DNA of 64,000 nucleotides from assembly GCF_900200035.1 (NCBI RefSeq), contig NZ_FZTC01000010.1:62001-126000 (forward strand), written 5' to 3'. Positions 44,279-51,974 of this stretch are shown piece by piece. The stretch's first letter is position 1; each line of letters starts with the position of its first letter. Under the pieces are notes generated by a model, which ran no database searches, was not told where the DNA came from, and worked only from the letters and a program-made list of their open reading frames with translations. The DNA is from Klebsiella grimontii. Its GTDB lineage: Bacteria; Pseudomonadota; Gammaproteobacteria; Enterobacterales; Enterobacteriaceae. The translations under genes and the position numbers were made by a program.

Positions 44279-45997
44279 ATGCCCGAAACCACCATCATCA
44301 AACTCACCCTGACCGGCCTTACCGCCGCGACCGCACGCACCGACTCCCAGCTTAACGGCCTGACCACCGCCACTGTCGCAGGAACCACCTCCGTGCCGTT
44401 AATCCTTGATACCGTGCTGGCGACCCATCTAACAACAACGATCAACAATGCCGACTATGACGGGCTGATTGCCGAGGCGCGCCAGCTTCCGGCGACCAGC
44501 AACGCCGATCGCTATCAGTTTGTGCTGCGCCCCTGGCTGTGGTGGCTGACGCTCTCCAGCAACAACCGCGTTTTTCAGAATCTCAACGCGCAAGAAATTG
44601 TCGAGAAGGTGTTTAAGGACGGCGGATTTACCGACTACAAGTTCCAGCTGAAACGCAAACCGGCGAAGCGTGAATACTGTCTGCAATATAAGGAAAGCGA
44701 CTTCAATTTTGTCTCGCGGCTGCTGGAGCAGGAGGGGATCTTCTGGTTCTTCACCCATAAAGAAGGCAAGCATACGCTGGTGCTGACGGATGATAACAGC
44801 GCCTGCCCGCCTATTCCCGGCGAGAAAAAAGTCAAGTATCAGGCGGCTCAGAACGGCGGGCGGGAAACCGGAATGATTCGTTCGGCGCAGCTGCGTTTAC
44901 AGGCTACCGCGCAGGGGGCTCACCCCGGCAATGATAAATCTGAGCAGCCGAAACAGCTGATCGGCGAAAGCGACTGCCCAGCGCTGATGGCAGGGCACTG
45001 GTTTACCCTCGCCGATCATGACGACAAAGCAACCAATATCGACTGGCTCATCACCACCGTCAGCCATGAATATGACGGCGAACGCTACCGTAACCGTTTT
45101 ACCGCTATCCCGAAAGCCACCCCGTATCACCCACCGTGCGCCACGCCGAAGCCGTTTATGCCTACGCAAACCGCAACGGTGGTCGGCAAAAATGGAGAAG
45201 AAATCTGGACTGACAAGCTCGGACGGGTAAAAGTGCAGTTTCCGTGGGAGCGGGAAGGCAAAAACGATGAGATCGGCTCCTGCTGGCTGCGGGTCGCCAC
45301 CGCCTGGAGCGGTAACGGCTTCGGCGCGCAGTTTATCCCGCGCATTGGTCAGGAAGTGGTCGTGAGCTTTATCGACGGCGACCCGGATAAGCCGCTCATT
45401 ACCGGCTGTGTGTACAACGGCGCGAATGCCCTGCCGTATGCGCTACCGGCGAATCAAACTCAGTCGGGCATTAAAACCCACAGCGAACAAGGCTTTAACG
45501 AACTGCGCTTCGACGACAAAAAAGATGCCGAGCTGCTGGCGATGCAGGCGCAGAAGGATTTTCAGGTCACCGTGCTGAACGACAGTACAACCATCGTTGG
45601 CCATGATGAGATCCTGAGTGTGAAAAATAAACGCAGCGTAACGGTGAAGGGCGATCAGGAACACGCTATCGACGGTAATGAGACGCATAAGGTAAAAGGC
45701 AACTACACGCTCAATGTTGACGGTAATCTGACGATTAAGGTCAGCGGCACGCTCACCCTCGAGAGCGGCAAAACCCTGGACATAAAGAGTGGGGCGGGTC
45801 TTAACGCCAGCGCGTCAGGCAGCATGAAGCTGGATGCCGCCAGCATCGCCAGTGAAGCCAAATCCTCACTGTCCCAGAAAGCCGTAACCATCAGCCAGGA
45901 AGCAAGAGCGACGCTTACCAGCAAAGCCAGTGCCACCCAGACCGTTGACGGCGGCGGGATGCTGGTGATTAAAGGTGGCCTGGTGAAAATTAACTGA
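44279..45997 (+). CDS. vgrG: Type VI secretion tip protein VgrG, probably internally deleted
   Basis: This 572-residue protein has the VgrG gp27-like region (YCLQYKESDFNFVSRLLEQEGIFWFF), the gp5 OB fold (WTDKLGRVKVQFPWEREGKNDE, WSGNGFG, GQEVVVSFIDGDPDKPLITG) and a C-terminal beta-helix of VKGNxTxxVxGN repeats, ending LVIKGGLVKIN with no effector extension. The start MPETTIIKLTL has an AAAAGG ribosome site. Compared with the family as I remember it, about 30 residues seem missing near residue 50 and about 55 near residue 205, where GMIRSAQLRLQ joins two normally distant motifs. It may not be functional. No effector or immunity gene follows. Confidence 0.82.
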   Translation: MPETTIIKLTLTGLTAATARTDSQLNGLTTATVAGTTSVPLILDTVLATHLTTTINNADYDGLIAEARQLPATSNADRYQFVLRPWLWWLTLSSNNRVFQNLNAQEIVEKVFKDGGFTDYKFQLKRKPAKREYCLQYKESDFNFVSRLLEQEGIFWFFTHKEGKHTLVLTDDNSACPPIPGEKKVKYQAAQNGGRETGMIRSAQLRLQATAQGAHPGNDKSEQPKQLIGESDCPALMAGHWFTLADHDDKATNIDWLITTVSHEYDGERYRNRFTAIPKATPYHPPCATPKPFMPTQTATVVGKNGEEIWTDKLGRVKVQFPWEREGKNDEIGSCWLRVATAWSGNGFGAQFIPRIGQEVVVSFIDGDPDKPLITGCVYNGANALPYALPANQTQSGIKTHSEQGFNELRFDDKKDAELLAMQAQKDFQVTVLNDSTTIVGHDEILSVKNKRSVTVKGDQEHAIDGNETHKVKGNYTLNVDGNLTIKVSGTLTLESGKTLDIKSGAGLNASASGSMKLDAASIASEAKSSLSQKAVTISQEARATLTSKASATQTVDGGGMLVIKGGLVKIN

Positions 45998-46014
45998 TGA
46001 ACGCCATGCTGGTA

Positions 46015-46479
46015 TTAACGCAAATGGTGCACAACCTGGTTGCTGCTGCCGCGCCAGATTAGCGCCGGGTCTTTGAGATCCTGCACAAATTTGCCATCAA
46101 CCAGCACGTTGATGAGATCCACCACCTGCATCTGCGCGTCGTTAAGTTCGGAAAGCGTGTAGCCGGTCCATACCCAGATGTCTTTACCGGGGCACTCGGC
46201 GCGAACGCGCTGAACCAGTTTAAGGATCTCCGGGACGTTCTGCGGATGCAGCGGGTCGCCGCCGGAGAGGGTGATCCCCTGGCGCTTAACGCGCGTGTCG
46301 TTGAGGTCGGCAATGATGCGGTCGGTCATCTCGGCGGTGAACGGCATGCCGGAATTTAGCCGCCAGGTGCTTTTGTTGTAGCAGCCGGGGCATTCGTGAA
46401 CGCAGCCGGAGACAAATAGGGTGCAGCGGGTGCCCGGACCGTTAACGATATCTACCGGGTAGTACTGATGGTAATTCAT
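46015..46479 (-). CDS. nrdG: Anaerobic ribonucleotide reductase-activating protein NrdG
   Basis: This radical-SAM activase of 154 residues has the Cx3Cx2C iron-sulfur motif at C26, C30 and C33. It installs the glycyl radical on NrdD under anaerobic conditions. It lies downstream of nrdD with a 261-bp gap containing a dispersed repeat. It is convergent with vgrG, 17 bp away, without an obvious terminator between. Confidence 0.96.
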   Translation of the reverse strand: MNYHQYYPVDIVNGPGTRCTLFVSGCVHECPGCYNKSTWRLNSGMPFTAEMTDRIIADLNDTRVKRQGITLSGGDPLHPQNVPEILKLVQRVRAECPGKDIWVWTGYTLSELNDAQMQVVDLINVLVDGKFVQDLKDPALIWRGSSNQVVHHLR

Positions 46480-46504
46480 TGTTTCCTCTTCTCATTTGAC
46501 GCTA

Positions 46505-46608
46505 TAGCGGCGTTGGCTGCGCTCGTGCGCCCAGGTCACTTACTACAGTAAGCTCCCCGGGACTTGCTCGCTTGCCGCCTTGCTACAACGCCAACTGATT
46601 TGAGGAAA
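46505..46608. repeat. Dispersed imperfect-palindrome repeat between nrdD and nrdG
   Basis: An approximately 100-bp element has GGCGTTG at one end and CAACGCC at the other, with a perfect CTTAC-TACA-GTAAG inner hairpin. A similar sequence (GGCTGCGCTCG...CACTTACT...AGTAAGCT...TTGCCGCC) recurs in many enterobacterial intergenic regions as I remember. It separates nrdD from nrdG and may lower nrdG expression or process the transcript. Confidence 0.6.
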
Positions 46609-46626
46609 CCCATACATATAGTGGCG

Positions 46627-46728
46627 GTAGCCCTGGATAAAAAGCGCGTTGCGCCGCGATCCGGGAACGGCTCCTGAGGGGCCAAACGGCTACTGGTCGG
46701 TACCCTCTCCTCGTTGGGGAGAGGGCTA
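46627..46728. repeat. REP-like unit and CCCTCTCC-type repeat after nrdD
   Basis: The stretch GTAGCCCTGGATAAA...ATCCGGGAAC (about 46627-46669) is REP-like. It is followed at about 46701-46728 by CCCTCTCC...GGGGAGAGGG, the same repeat family found before ytfR. Both lie in the 3' region of nrdD. Confidence 0.55.
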
Positions 46729-46740
46729 AATCGCGCGGAA

Positions 46741-48879
46741 TTAACCGATCTGCCCGTTACCCAAATGCTTCACGCGGCGCTTCACTTCTTCCTGCTTGCC
46801 GGCGTTGAACGGACGCGCGTCCGGGCTCCCGAGGTAGCCGCACACGCGGCGGGTTACCGATACGCGAGAAGCATCGTGGTTGCCGCATTTCGGGCAGGTG
46901 AACCCTTTGCTGGTGCACTCGAACTCGCCGGTAAAGCCGCACTCGTAGCATTCGTCGATTGGCGTATTGGTCCCGTAATAGGGTACGTGCTGATAGCTGT
47001 AATCCCAGACGTCTTCCAGCGCTCTCAGGTTGTGCTGAATATTCGGGTACTCGCCGTAGCAAATAAAGCCCCCGTTAGCCAGCGGCGGATAAGGCGCTTC
47101 AAAATCGATTTTGTCGTACGGGTTCACCTTCTTCTCCACGTCGAGGTGGAAGCTGTTGGTGTAATACCCTTTATCTGTCACGCCTTCAATGACGCCGAAC
47201 TCAGCGGTATCCAGACGGCAGAAGCGGTCGCAGAGGTTTTCGCTCGGCGTGCTGTACAGGCTAAAGCCGTAGCCCGTCTCGTCTTTCCACTGGTCTACCG
47301 CTTCGCGCAGGCGCTGAACGATGGCGACGCCTTTCTCACGCAGCGCAGCGCTATCGTACATATGCTTGTTGCCGAACAGCGCGTTGATGGTTTCATGGAT
47401 GCCGATATAGCCCAGCGAAATCGACGCGCGGCCGTTTTTGAAAATCTCCGAAACGTCGTCGTCCGCTTTCAGACGCACGCCGCAGGCCCCTTCCATATAC
47501 AGAATCGGCGCCACGCGAGCCTTTACCCCTTCCAGGCGGGCGATGCGGGTCATCAGCGCTTTACGCGCCAGCTGCAGGCGTTCGTCGAGCAGTTTCCAGA
47601 ACTCGGTTTCGTCGCCTTTCGCTTCCAGCGCGATGCGCGGCAGGTTGAGGCTGATAACGCCGAGGTTATTGCGGCCATCGTGCACCTGTTCGCCGTCCTC
47701 GTTTTCCCACACGCCGAGGAAGCTGCGGCAGCCCATCGGGGTTTTGAACGAGCCGGTCACCTTCACGACCTGATCGTAGTTGAGGATGTCCGGGTACATA
47801 CGCTTGCTCGCGCACTCCAGCGCCAGCTGTTTAATGTCGTAGTTCGCATCGCCGAACTTGTGATTCAGGCCGTCGCGAATGGCGAAGACCAGCTTCGGGA
47901 ACACCGCCGTTTTGCGGTTTTTACCGAGGCCCGCGATGCGGTTGCGCAGAATGGACTGCTGAATCAGGCGCGATTCCCAGCTGGTGCCAAGGCCAAAACC
48001 GAAAGTCACGAACGGCGTCTGACCGTTGGCGGTATGCAGGGTGTTCACTTCATATTCCAGCGACTGGAAGGCGTCGTAGCACTCTTTCTCGGTGCGGGAA
48101 CGGGCGTAGCCTTCAGCGTCAGGGATGTGCCACTCTTCGGCAATTTTACGGTGCTTATTGAAGCTTTCGGTAACAAACGGCGCCAGTACTTCATCGATGC
48201 GGTTGATGGTCGTACCGCCATAAATATGGCTGGCGACCTGAGCGATAATCTGCGCCGTCACCGCGGTAGCGGTAGAGATAGACTTCGGCGGTTCAATCTC
48301 GGCGTTGCCCATTTTAAATCCCTGGGTCAGCATGCCTTTAAGATCGATCAGCATACAGTTGAACATCGGGAAGAACGGGGAGTAGTCGAGATCGTGATAG
48401 TGGATCACGCCGCGCTCGTGGGCCATCACCACGTCATGCGGCAGCAGGTGCTGGCGCGCGTAGTGCTTGGCGACGATGCCTGCCAGCAGATCGCGCTGGG
48501 TAGGGATGACTTTGCTGTCTTTGTTGGCGTTCTCGTTGAGTAACGCCGAGTTGGTCTGCTCAACCAGGCCGCGAATTTCCTGGTTCAGACGACCGCGCTT
48601 TTCACGTTGGCTATCGCGGTCGTGGCGATATTCAATGTAGGCGCGCGCCAGCTGCTTGTACGGCCCGGACATCAGCTGGTTCTCAACGGCGGTCTGGATC
48701 TCGCTGATATCCACCTGGGCGCGGCCCTGCATTTGCTGGCTAACGACTTCTGCGACGGTGGCGCAATAGTCTGCGTCATCGACTCCCGCTGCTTTAGCTG
48801 CACGTAGAATTGCTTCATTAATGCGCTCTGACTTGAACGGCACTTTACAGCCATCGCGTTTCATCACATGCGGTGTCAT
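46741..48879 (-). CDS. nrdD: Anaerobic ribonucleoside-triphosphate reductase NrdD
   Basis: NrdD reduces NTPs to dNTPs in the absence of oxygen with formate as reductant. I start it at MTPHVMKRDG, giving 712 residues, the E. coli length; the open frame runs 38 codons further upstream without homology. An N-terminal ATP-cone (about 1-100) is followed by the ten-stranded barrel. The C-terminal zinc site has CYEC and CPKC pairs and the glycyl radical residue is G681 in RRVCGYLG. Paired NrdR-like boxes lie upstream. Confidence 0.97.
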   Translation of the reverse strand: MTPHVMKRDGCKVPFKSERINEAILRAAKAAGVDDADYCATVAEVVSQQMQGRAQVDISEIQTAVENQLMSGPYKQLARAYIEYRHDRDSQREKRGRLNQEIRGLVEQTNSALLNENANKDSKVIPTQRDLLAGIVAKHYARQHLLPHDVVMAHERGVIHYHDLDYSPFFPMFNCMLIDLKGMLTQGFKMGNAEIEPPKSISTATAVTAQIIAQVASHIYGGTTINRIDEVLAPFVTESFNKHRKIAEEWHIPDAEGYARSRTEKECYDAFQSLEYEVNTLHTANGQTPFVTFGFGLGTSWESRLIQQSILRNRIAGLGKNRKTAVFPKLVFAIRDGLNHKFGDANYDIKQLALECASKRMYPDILNYDQVVKVTGSFKTPMGCRSFLGVWENEDGEQVHDGRNNLGVISLNLPRIALEAKGDETEFWKLLDERLQLARKALMTRIARLEGVKARVAPILYMEGACGVRLKADDDVSEIFKNGRASISLGYIGIHETINALFGNKHMYDSAALREKGVAIVQRLREAVDQWKDETGYGFSLYSTPSENLCDRFCRLDTAEFGVIEGVTDKGYYTNSFHLDVEKKVNPYDKIDFEAPYPPLANGGFICYGEYPNIQHNLRALEDVWDYSYQHVPYYGTNTPIDECYECGFTGEFECTSKGFTCPKCGNHDASRVSVTRRVCGYLGSPDARPFNAGKQEEVKRRVKHLGNGQIG

Positions 48880-49043
48880 GATCACTCCATAATTTTTACA
48901 GAACAGGTTATCCACAGAGGCGGAAGGACAATCGAAGCCACGAGGCGCTATAGCTGCCGCCGTTTCCCTCCGATCCCGGCCCTTTTTATCCACATCCCAT
49001 CACCGCCTGAGTACGATGGGCGTGGTGACATAATAGACTATTA

Positions 49044-49090
49044 ATACAATATGTGGGGCCGGGACGCATTTTAAGTTCTATATGTAGTGC
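49044..49090. promoter_or_regulatory. Two NrdR-like boxes upstream of nrdD
   Basis: The 16-mers at 49044-49059 (core ACAATATGTGG) and 49075-49090 (core CTATATGTAGTG) each match the NrdR consensus ACACWATATATWGTGT at about 11 of 16 positions. They start 31 bp apart, the spacing typical of paired NrdR boxes. NrdR would repress nrdDG when dATP is high. Confidence 0.6.
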
Positions 49091-49201
49091 TTTGCATCAA
49101 AGATGTTTGCAATTTTATTGATGCAGAACAAAGTAAAAAGAGGAGAGCAGGAATGATGGGCGCTTGCGCTTAATGTAAACTTATCCGCTTATAAAATAAG
49201 C

Positions 49202-49235
49202 AAAAATGGGGCCTGAACGCAGGAAATTCAGGCCC
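49202..49235 (-). terminator. Terminator of the RpiR-family gene
   Basis: A perfect 9-bp stem (GGGCCTGAA and TTCAGGCCC) with a 9-nt loop is followed on the minus strand by five T residues. It lies 13 bp after the stop. Confidence 0.88.
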
Positions 49236-49248
49236 GAAAGGGATAACG

Positions 49249-49992
49249 TCAGGCGAGCAGCGCGTCGTTAAGCAGGTCGACCAGCAGTAGCAGGGCGTAA
49301 CGCGCGGCCTGCGCATTCTCAGGCAGGGGCAATAGCGCGGAGGCCATATTGCTCAACGCGTGGTTGGCCGGGGTGAGGGCGAAAATCGTCGCTTCCTGTA
49401 CCCGGGCCAGCAGGGTGGCGCCCTGCAAAATCGCGTCGGCCTCGCCGGTTGCCAGCACCAGCAGGAGATGATCGTCGCTGAGGGTACTGGCTATCATCCG
49501 CATCAGGGCGCTGTCCTGGCAGAGATTCATCACGATACCGATGGAGAGCAGCTGGTGCTGAAGCAGCGTCGCCAGCGCGATATCCTGCGCGCCGAGGGCA
49601 AAACAGTGCACGGCGCGGGCATTTTGCAGGCGCGTGCGCAGCTTTTGCAGCGTCGACTCGGGCGTGCTGACCAGCTGCTGCTCCAGATTTGCGCTAATCA
49701 GGCTTAACTTGTCGCGCCACGCGGCGGGCAGCGCGGCGCTCTCCTCGTTTAGCCAACTGGTGCGACGTTCGCAGGCCTGCGCCAGCTGCTTGCGCAAATC
49801 ACGAATATCTTCGCAGCCGACGGAGCGGGCAAAGCGGGTAATTGTGGCTGCGCTCACGCCAGCGCGCACCGCCAGTTCATCAATCGAAGCGCTGGCGGTA
49901 AAGCTTAAATTCTGCAGAATAAATGCCGCGACTCTTGATTCCTGAGCGCTAAAGCGCGCCATGCCTTCCTGTAACTGCCCTACGATATCCAT
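49249..49992 (-). CDS. MurR/RpiR-family transcriptional regulator
   Basis: This 247-residue protein has an N-terminal RpiR HTH (about 1-75, ARFSAQESRVAAFIL and SAATITRFARSVGC) and a C-terminal SIS sugar-phosphate-binding domain (about 100-235). I choose the ATG giving MDIVGQLQEGM, with AAAGAGG before it. A TTG 48 bp upstream would lie inside a putative operator. It is divergent from the PTS/GH4 operon and probably controls it in response to a sugar phosphate. Confidence 0.88.
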   Translation of the reverse strand: MDIVGQLQEGMARFSAQESRVAAFILQNLSFTASASIDELAVRAGVSAATITRFARSVGCEDIRDLRKQLAQACERRTSWLNEESAALPAAWRDKLSLISANLEQQLVSTPESTLQKLRTRLQNARAVHCFALGAQDIALATLLQHQLLSIGIVMNLCQDSALMRMIASTLSDDHLLLVLATGEADAILQGATLLARVQEATIFALTPANHALSNMASALLPLPENAQAARYALLLLVDLLNDALLA

Positions 49993-50024
49993 GCTTTCAG
50001 CCTCTTTCTCCGCCACCGCCTGAT

Positions 50025-50039
50025 TGAAAATATTTTTCA
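50025..50039. promoter_or_regulatory. Putative RpiR operator 1
   Basis: TGAAAA-TAT-TTTTCA lies 33-47 bp upstream of the regulator start. An identical TGAAAA-N3-TTTTCA architecture occurs 126 bp away next to the PTS operon. Confidence 0.6.
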
Positions 50040-50141
50040 AATAATGCTGGCTTTTTATACCACTTAATCACGCGCAACGCCTGAGATTATTGTCGGTTTC
50101 GCTTATATGGCGGGGTAAAGAGGTGAAAAATAACGCTCCGA

Positions 50142-50165
50142 TCACGTACGTGAAAAAAATTTTCA
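50142..50165. promoter_or_regulatory. Putative RpiR operator 2 with adjoining palindrome
   Basis: TCACGTACGTGA (50142-50153) is a perfect 12-bp palindrome. It overlaps TGAAAA-AAA-TTTTCA (50151-50165), the second copy of the operator motif found before the regulator. The site lies about 90-110 bp before the IIB start. Confidence 0.6.
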
Positions 50166-50252
50166 TATAGCCTTCACCCATACCGGCACCTCGTCTTATA
50201 GTCGATGGTGTCTATTTAGCGCTCGCTCAAGCAAAACCCATTGGGAGGAATT

Positions 50253-50561
50253 ATGCCACGTATCGTCCTGTGCTGCGCCGCCGGAATGTCCACCAGCATG
50301 CTGGTTAACAAAATGACAGCCGAGGCGCAGCAGCGCGCGCTGGCGCTGGAGATTTATGCCGTGCCCGTTGCCGAGTTTGAACGCGAGTTGCCGAATGCCG
50401 ACGTGATTTTACTGGGGCCACAGGTGAAGTACGAAGCGGCCCGACTGACCGAGCTTGCTGCCCCGCACGGGAAAGCTGTTGCGGTAATCGATATGGCGGA
50501 TTACGGCATGATGCGCGGGGCCGCCGTTCTTGATAAAGCGCTCGCTCTGCTGAACCACTAA
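50253..50561 (+). CDS. PTS lactose/cellobiose-type EIIB component
   Basis: This 102-residue protein has the phosphocysteine loop VLCCAAGMSTSML, with C8 as the likely phosphorylated residue. It receives phosphate from a IIA and passes it to the sugar at the IIC. The ATG is placed after GGGAGGAATT. It is the first gene of the operon IIB, GH4, IIC; there is no IIA gene in the window, so a IIA from elsewhere must serve it. Confidence 0.9.
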   Translation: MPRIVLCCAAGMSTSMLVNKMTAEAQQRALALEIYAVPVAEFERELPNADVILLGPQVKYEAARLTELAAPHGKAVAVIDMADYGMMRGAAVLDKALALLNH

Positions 50562-50640
50562 CGCTTTCCCATCAACGCGTTCATTTCGCAAAGCCGCTGC
50601 GGCCTTGCGCGGGGATCTGTACGCCAAAAATGAGGCCACT

Positions 50641-51948
50641 ATGCAAACATTGAAAATTGCCGTCATCGGCGGCGGCAGCAGCTATACGCCGGAACTTATC
50701 GAAGGCATTATCCTTCGCCATCAGCAGATTCCGGTCACGGAACTGGCGCTGGTCGATGTCGAAGCCGGGCGCGAGAAAGTGGCGATTATCGCCGCGCTGG
50801 CCCAGCGTATGCTCAAGCGCCATGGCCTCGAACAGGTTAAGGTCAGCGTCCATTTCAGCCTGGATGAGGCCATTCGCGGCGCTAAATTCGTCCTGACCCA
50901 GCTGCGGGTCGGGCAGCTGGCGGCGCGGGCGGCGGATGAGCGGCTGGGGCTGAAATATAACCTGCTGGGCCAGGAAACCACAGGCGTCGGCGGATTCGCC
51001 AAAGCGCTGCGCACCATTCCGGTGATGTTGCAGGTCGCGCGCAAAGTGGAGGCGCTGGCACCCGACGCCTTTATCCTCAACTTTACCAATCCGGCGGGGA
51101 TCGTGACGGAGGCGGTGAGCCGCTACAGTAGCGCCAAAATCATCGGCCTGTGCAACGTGCCGATCAACATGCAGCATACGATCGCCGGCATGCTGGAGGC
51201 AAAAGCAGAGGAGGTCAGGCTGAGCTTCGCCGGGCTGAATCATATGGTCTGGGTACACAAAGTGATGCAGGGGCGGGAGGATGTCACCCGTAAGGTTCTC
51301 GACATGCTGTGCGACGGTCAATCGCTGTCGATGAACAATATTAAATCGTTGCCGTGGCCGGCGGAGTTTCTGCGGGCCCTGAAGGCGATTCCCTGTCCCT
51401 ATCACCGCTATTTCTGGCTGACGCCGGCCATGCTGGCGGAAGAGATTGAGGCGGCGAAAACCAAAGGCACCCGCGCGGAGCAGGTGATGAAGGTGGAACA
51501 GGAGCTGTTTGATATCTATGCCCGACCTGAGCTGGATGAAAAGCCCGAACAGCTTAGCTTGCGCGGCGGGGCTTACTACTCCGAAGTGGCGGTGGAGCTG
51601 ATTAACGCCATCTACAACAATCTTGGCAAAGAGATGGTGGTGAATACCCGCAACAACGGCGCGATCCACGGTTTTGATGATGATGCGGTGGTGGAAATTA
51701 ACAGCCTTATTGACGCGCAGGGCGCGCGACCGCTGGCCTTTGGCGCGCTGCCGCCGATCATGAACGGCCTGACGCAGCAGGTGAAAGCCTTCGAGCGCTT
51801 GACGATTGAGGCCGCGGTCCACGGCTGCCGGGATAGCGCGCTGCTGGCGCTGGTCAGTAACCCGCTGGTCGGGAATGTGACCGATGCCCGGGCGCTGCTT
51901 GATGAGGTGTTAACCATCAACCGCCCCTGGCTAACGCAGTTTAACTAA
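50641..51948 (+). CDS. GH4 6-phospho-beta-glucosidase
   Basis: This 435-residue family 4 glycosidase has the NAD-binding GGGSSYTPEL motif (10-19) and metal ligands C171 (GLCNVP) and H201 (GLNHMVWV). GH4 enzymes use NAD+ and a divalent metal and cleave by an oxidation-elimination mechanism. The CNVP-type motif is usual for 6-phospho-beta-glucosidases of the CelF/LicH type. It would hydrolyse the phosphorylated disaccharide delivered by the PTS encoded on either side. Confidence 0.92.
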   Translation: MQTLKIAVIGGGSSYTPELIEGIILRHQQIPVTELALVDVEAGREKVAIIAALAQRMLKRHGLEQVKVSVHFSLDEAIRGAKFVLTQLRVGQLAARAADERLGLKYNLLGQETTGVGGFAKALRTIPVMLQVARKVEALAPDAFILNFTNPAGIVTEAVSRYSSAKIIGLCNVPINMQHTIAGMLEAKAEEVRLSFAGLNHMVWVHKVMQGREDVTRKVLDMLCDGQSLSMNNIKSLPWPAEFLRALKAIPCPYHRYFWLTPAMLAEEIEAAKTKGTRAEQVMKVEQELFDIYARPELDEKPEQLSLRGGAYYSEVAVELINAIYNNLGKEMVVNTRNNGAIHGFDDDAVVEINSLIDAQGARPLAFGALPPIMNGLTQQVKAFERLTIEAAVHGCRDSALLALVSNPLVGNVTDARALLDEVLTINRPWLTQFN

Positions 51949-51974
51949 ACTTTTCCGCCTTCGGGGATACCATT

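Larger units (their letters stand above)
48880..49248. other. Intergenic region nrdD/rpiR-type regulator
   Basis: A 369-bp region holding the nrdD promoter area with NrdR-like boxes and, at its right end, the terminator of the RpiR-family gene. I see no gene in it. I looked for an FNR site (TTGAT-N4-ATCAA) and found only half sites. Confidence 0.6.

Noticed and set aside
46714-48543. A 609-codon open frame on the plus strand
   Set aside because: It is antisense to nrdD, which is fully supported by homology. High-GC coding sequence often leaves long antisense frames open.
48880-48993. N-terminal extension of nrdD by 38 codons
   Set aside because: The 712-residue form starting at MTPHVMKRDG matches the known length; the extension has no homology.
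48890-49200. FNR site for nrdD
   Set aside because: Only half sites of TTGAT-N4-ATCAA are visible.
50581-51822. A 413-codon open frame on the minus strand
   Set aside because: It is antisense to the GH4 gene, whose motifs are clear.
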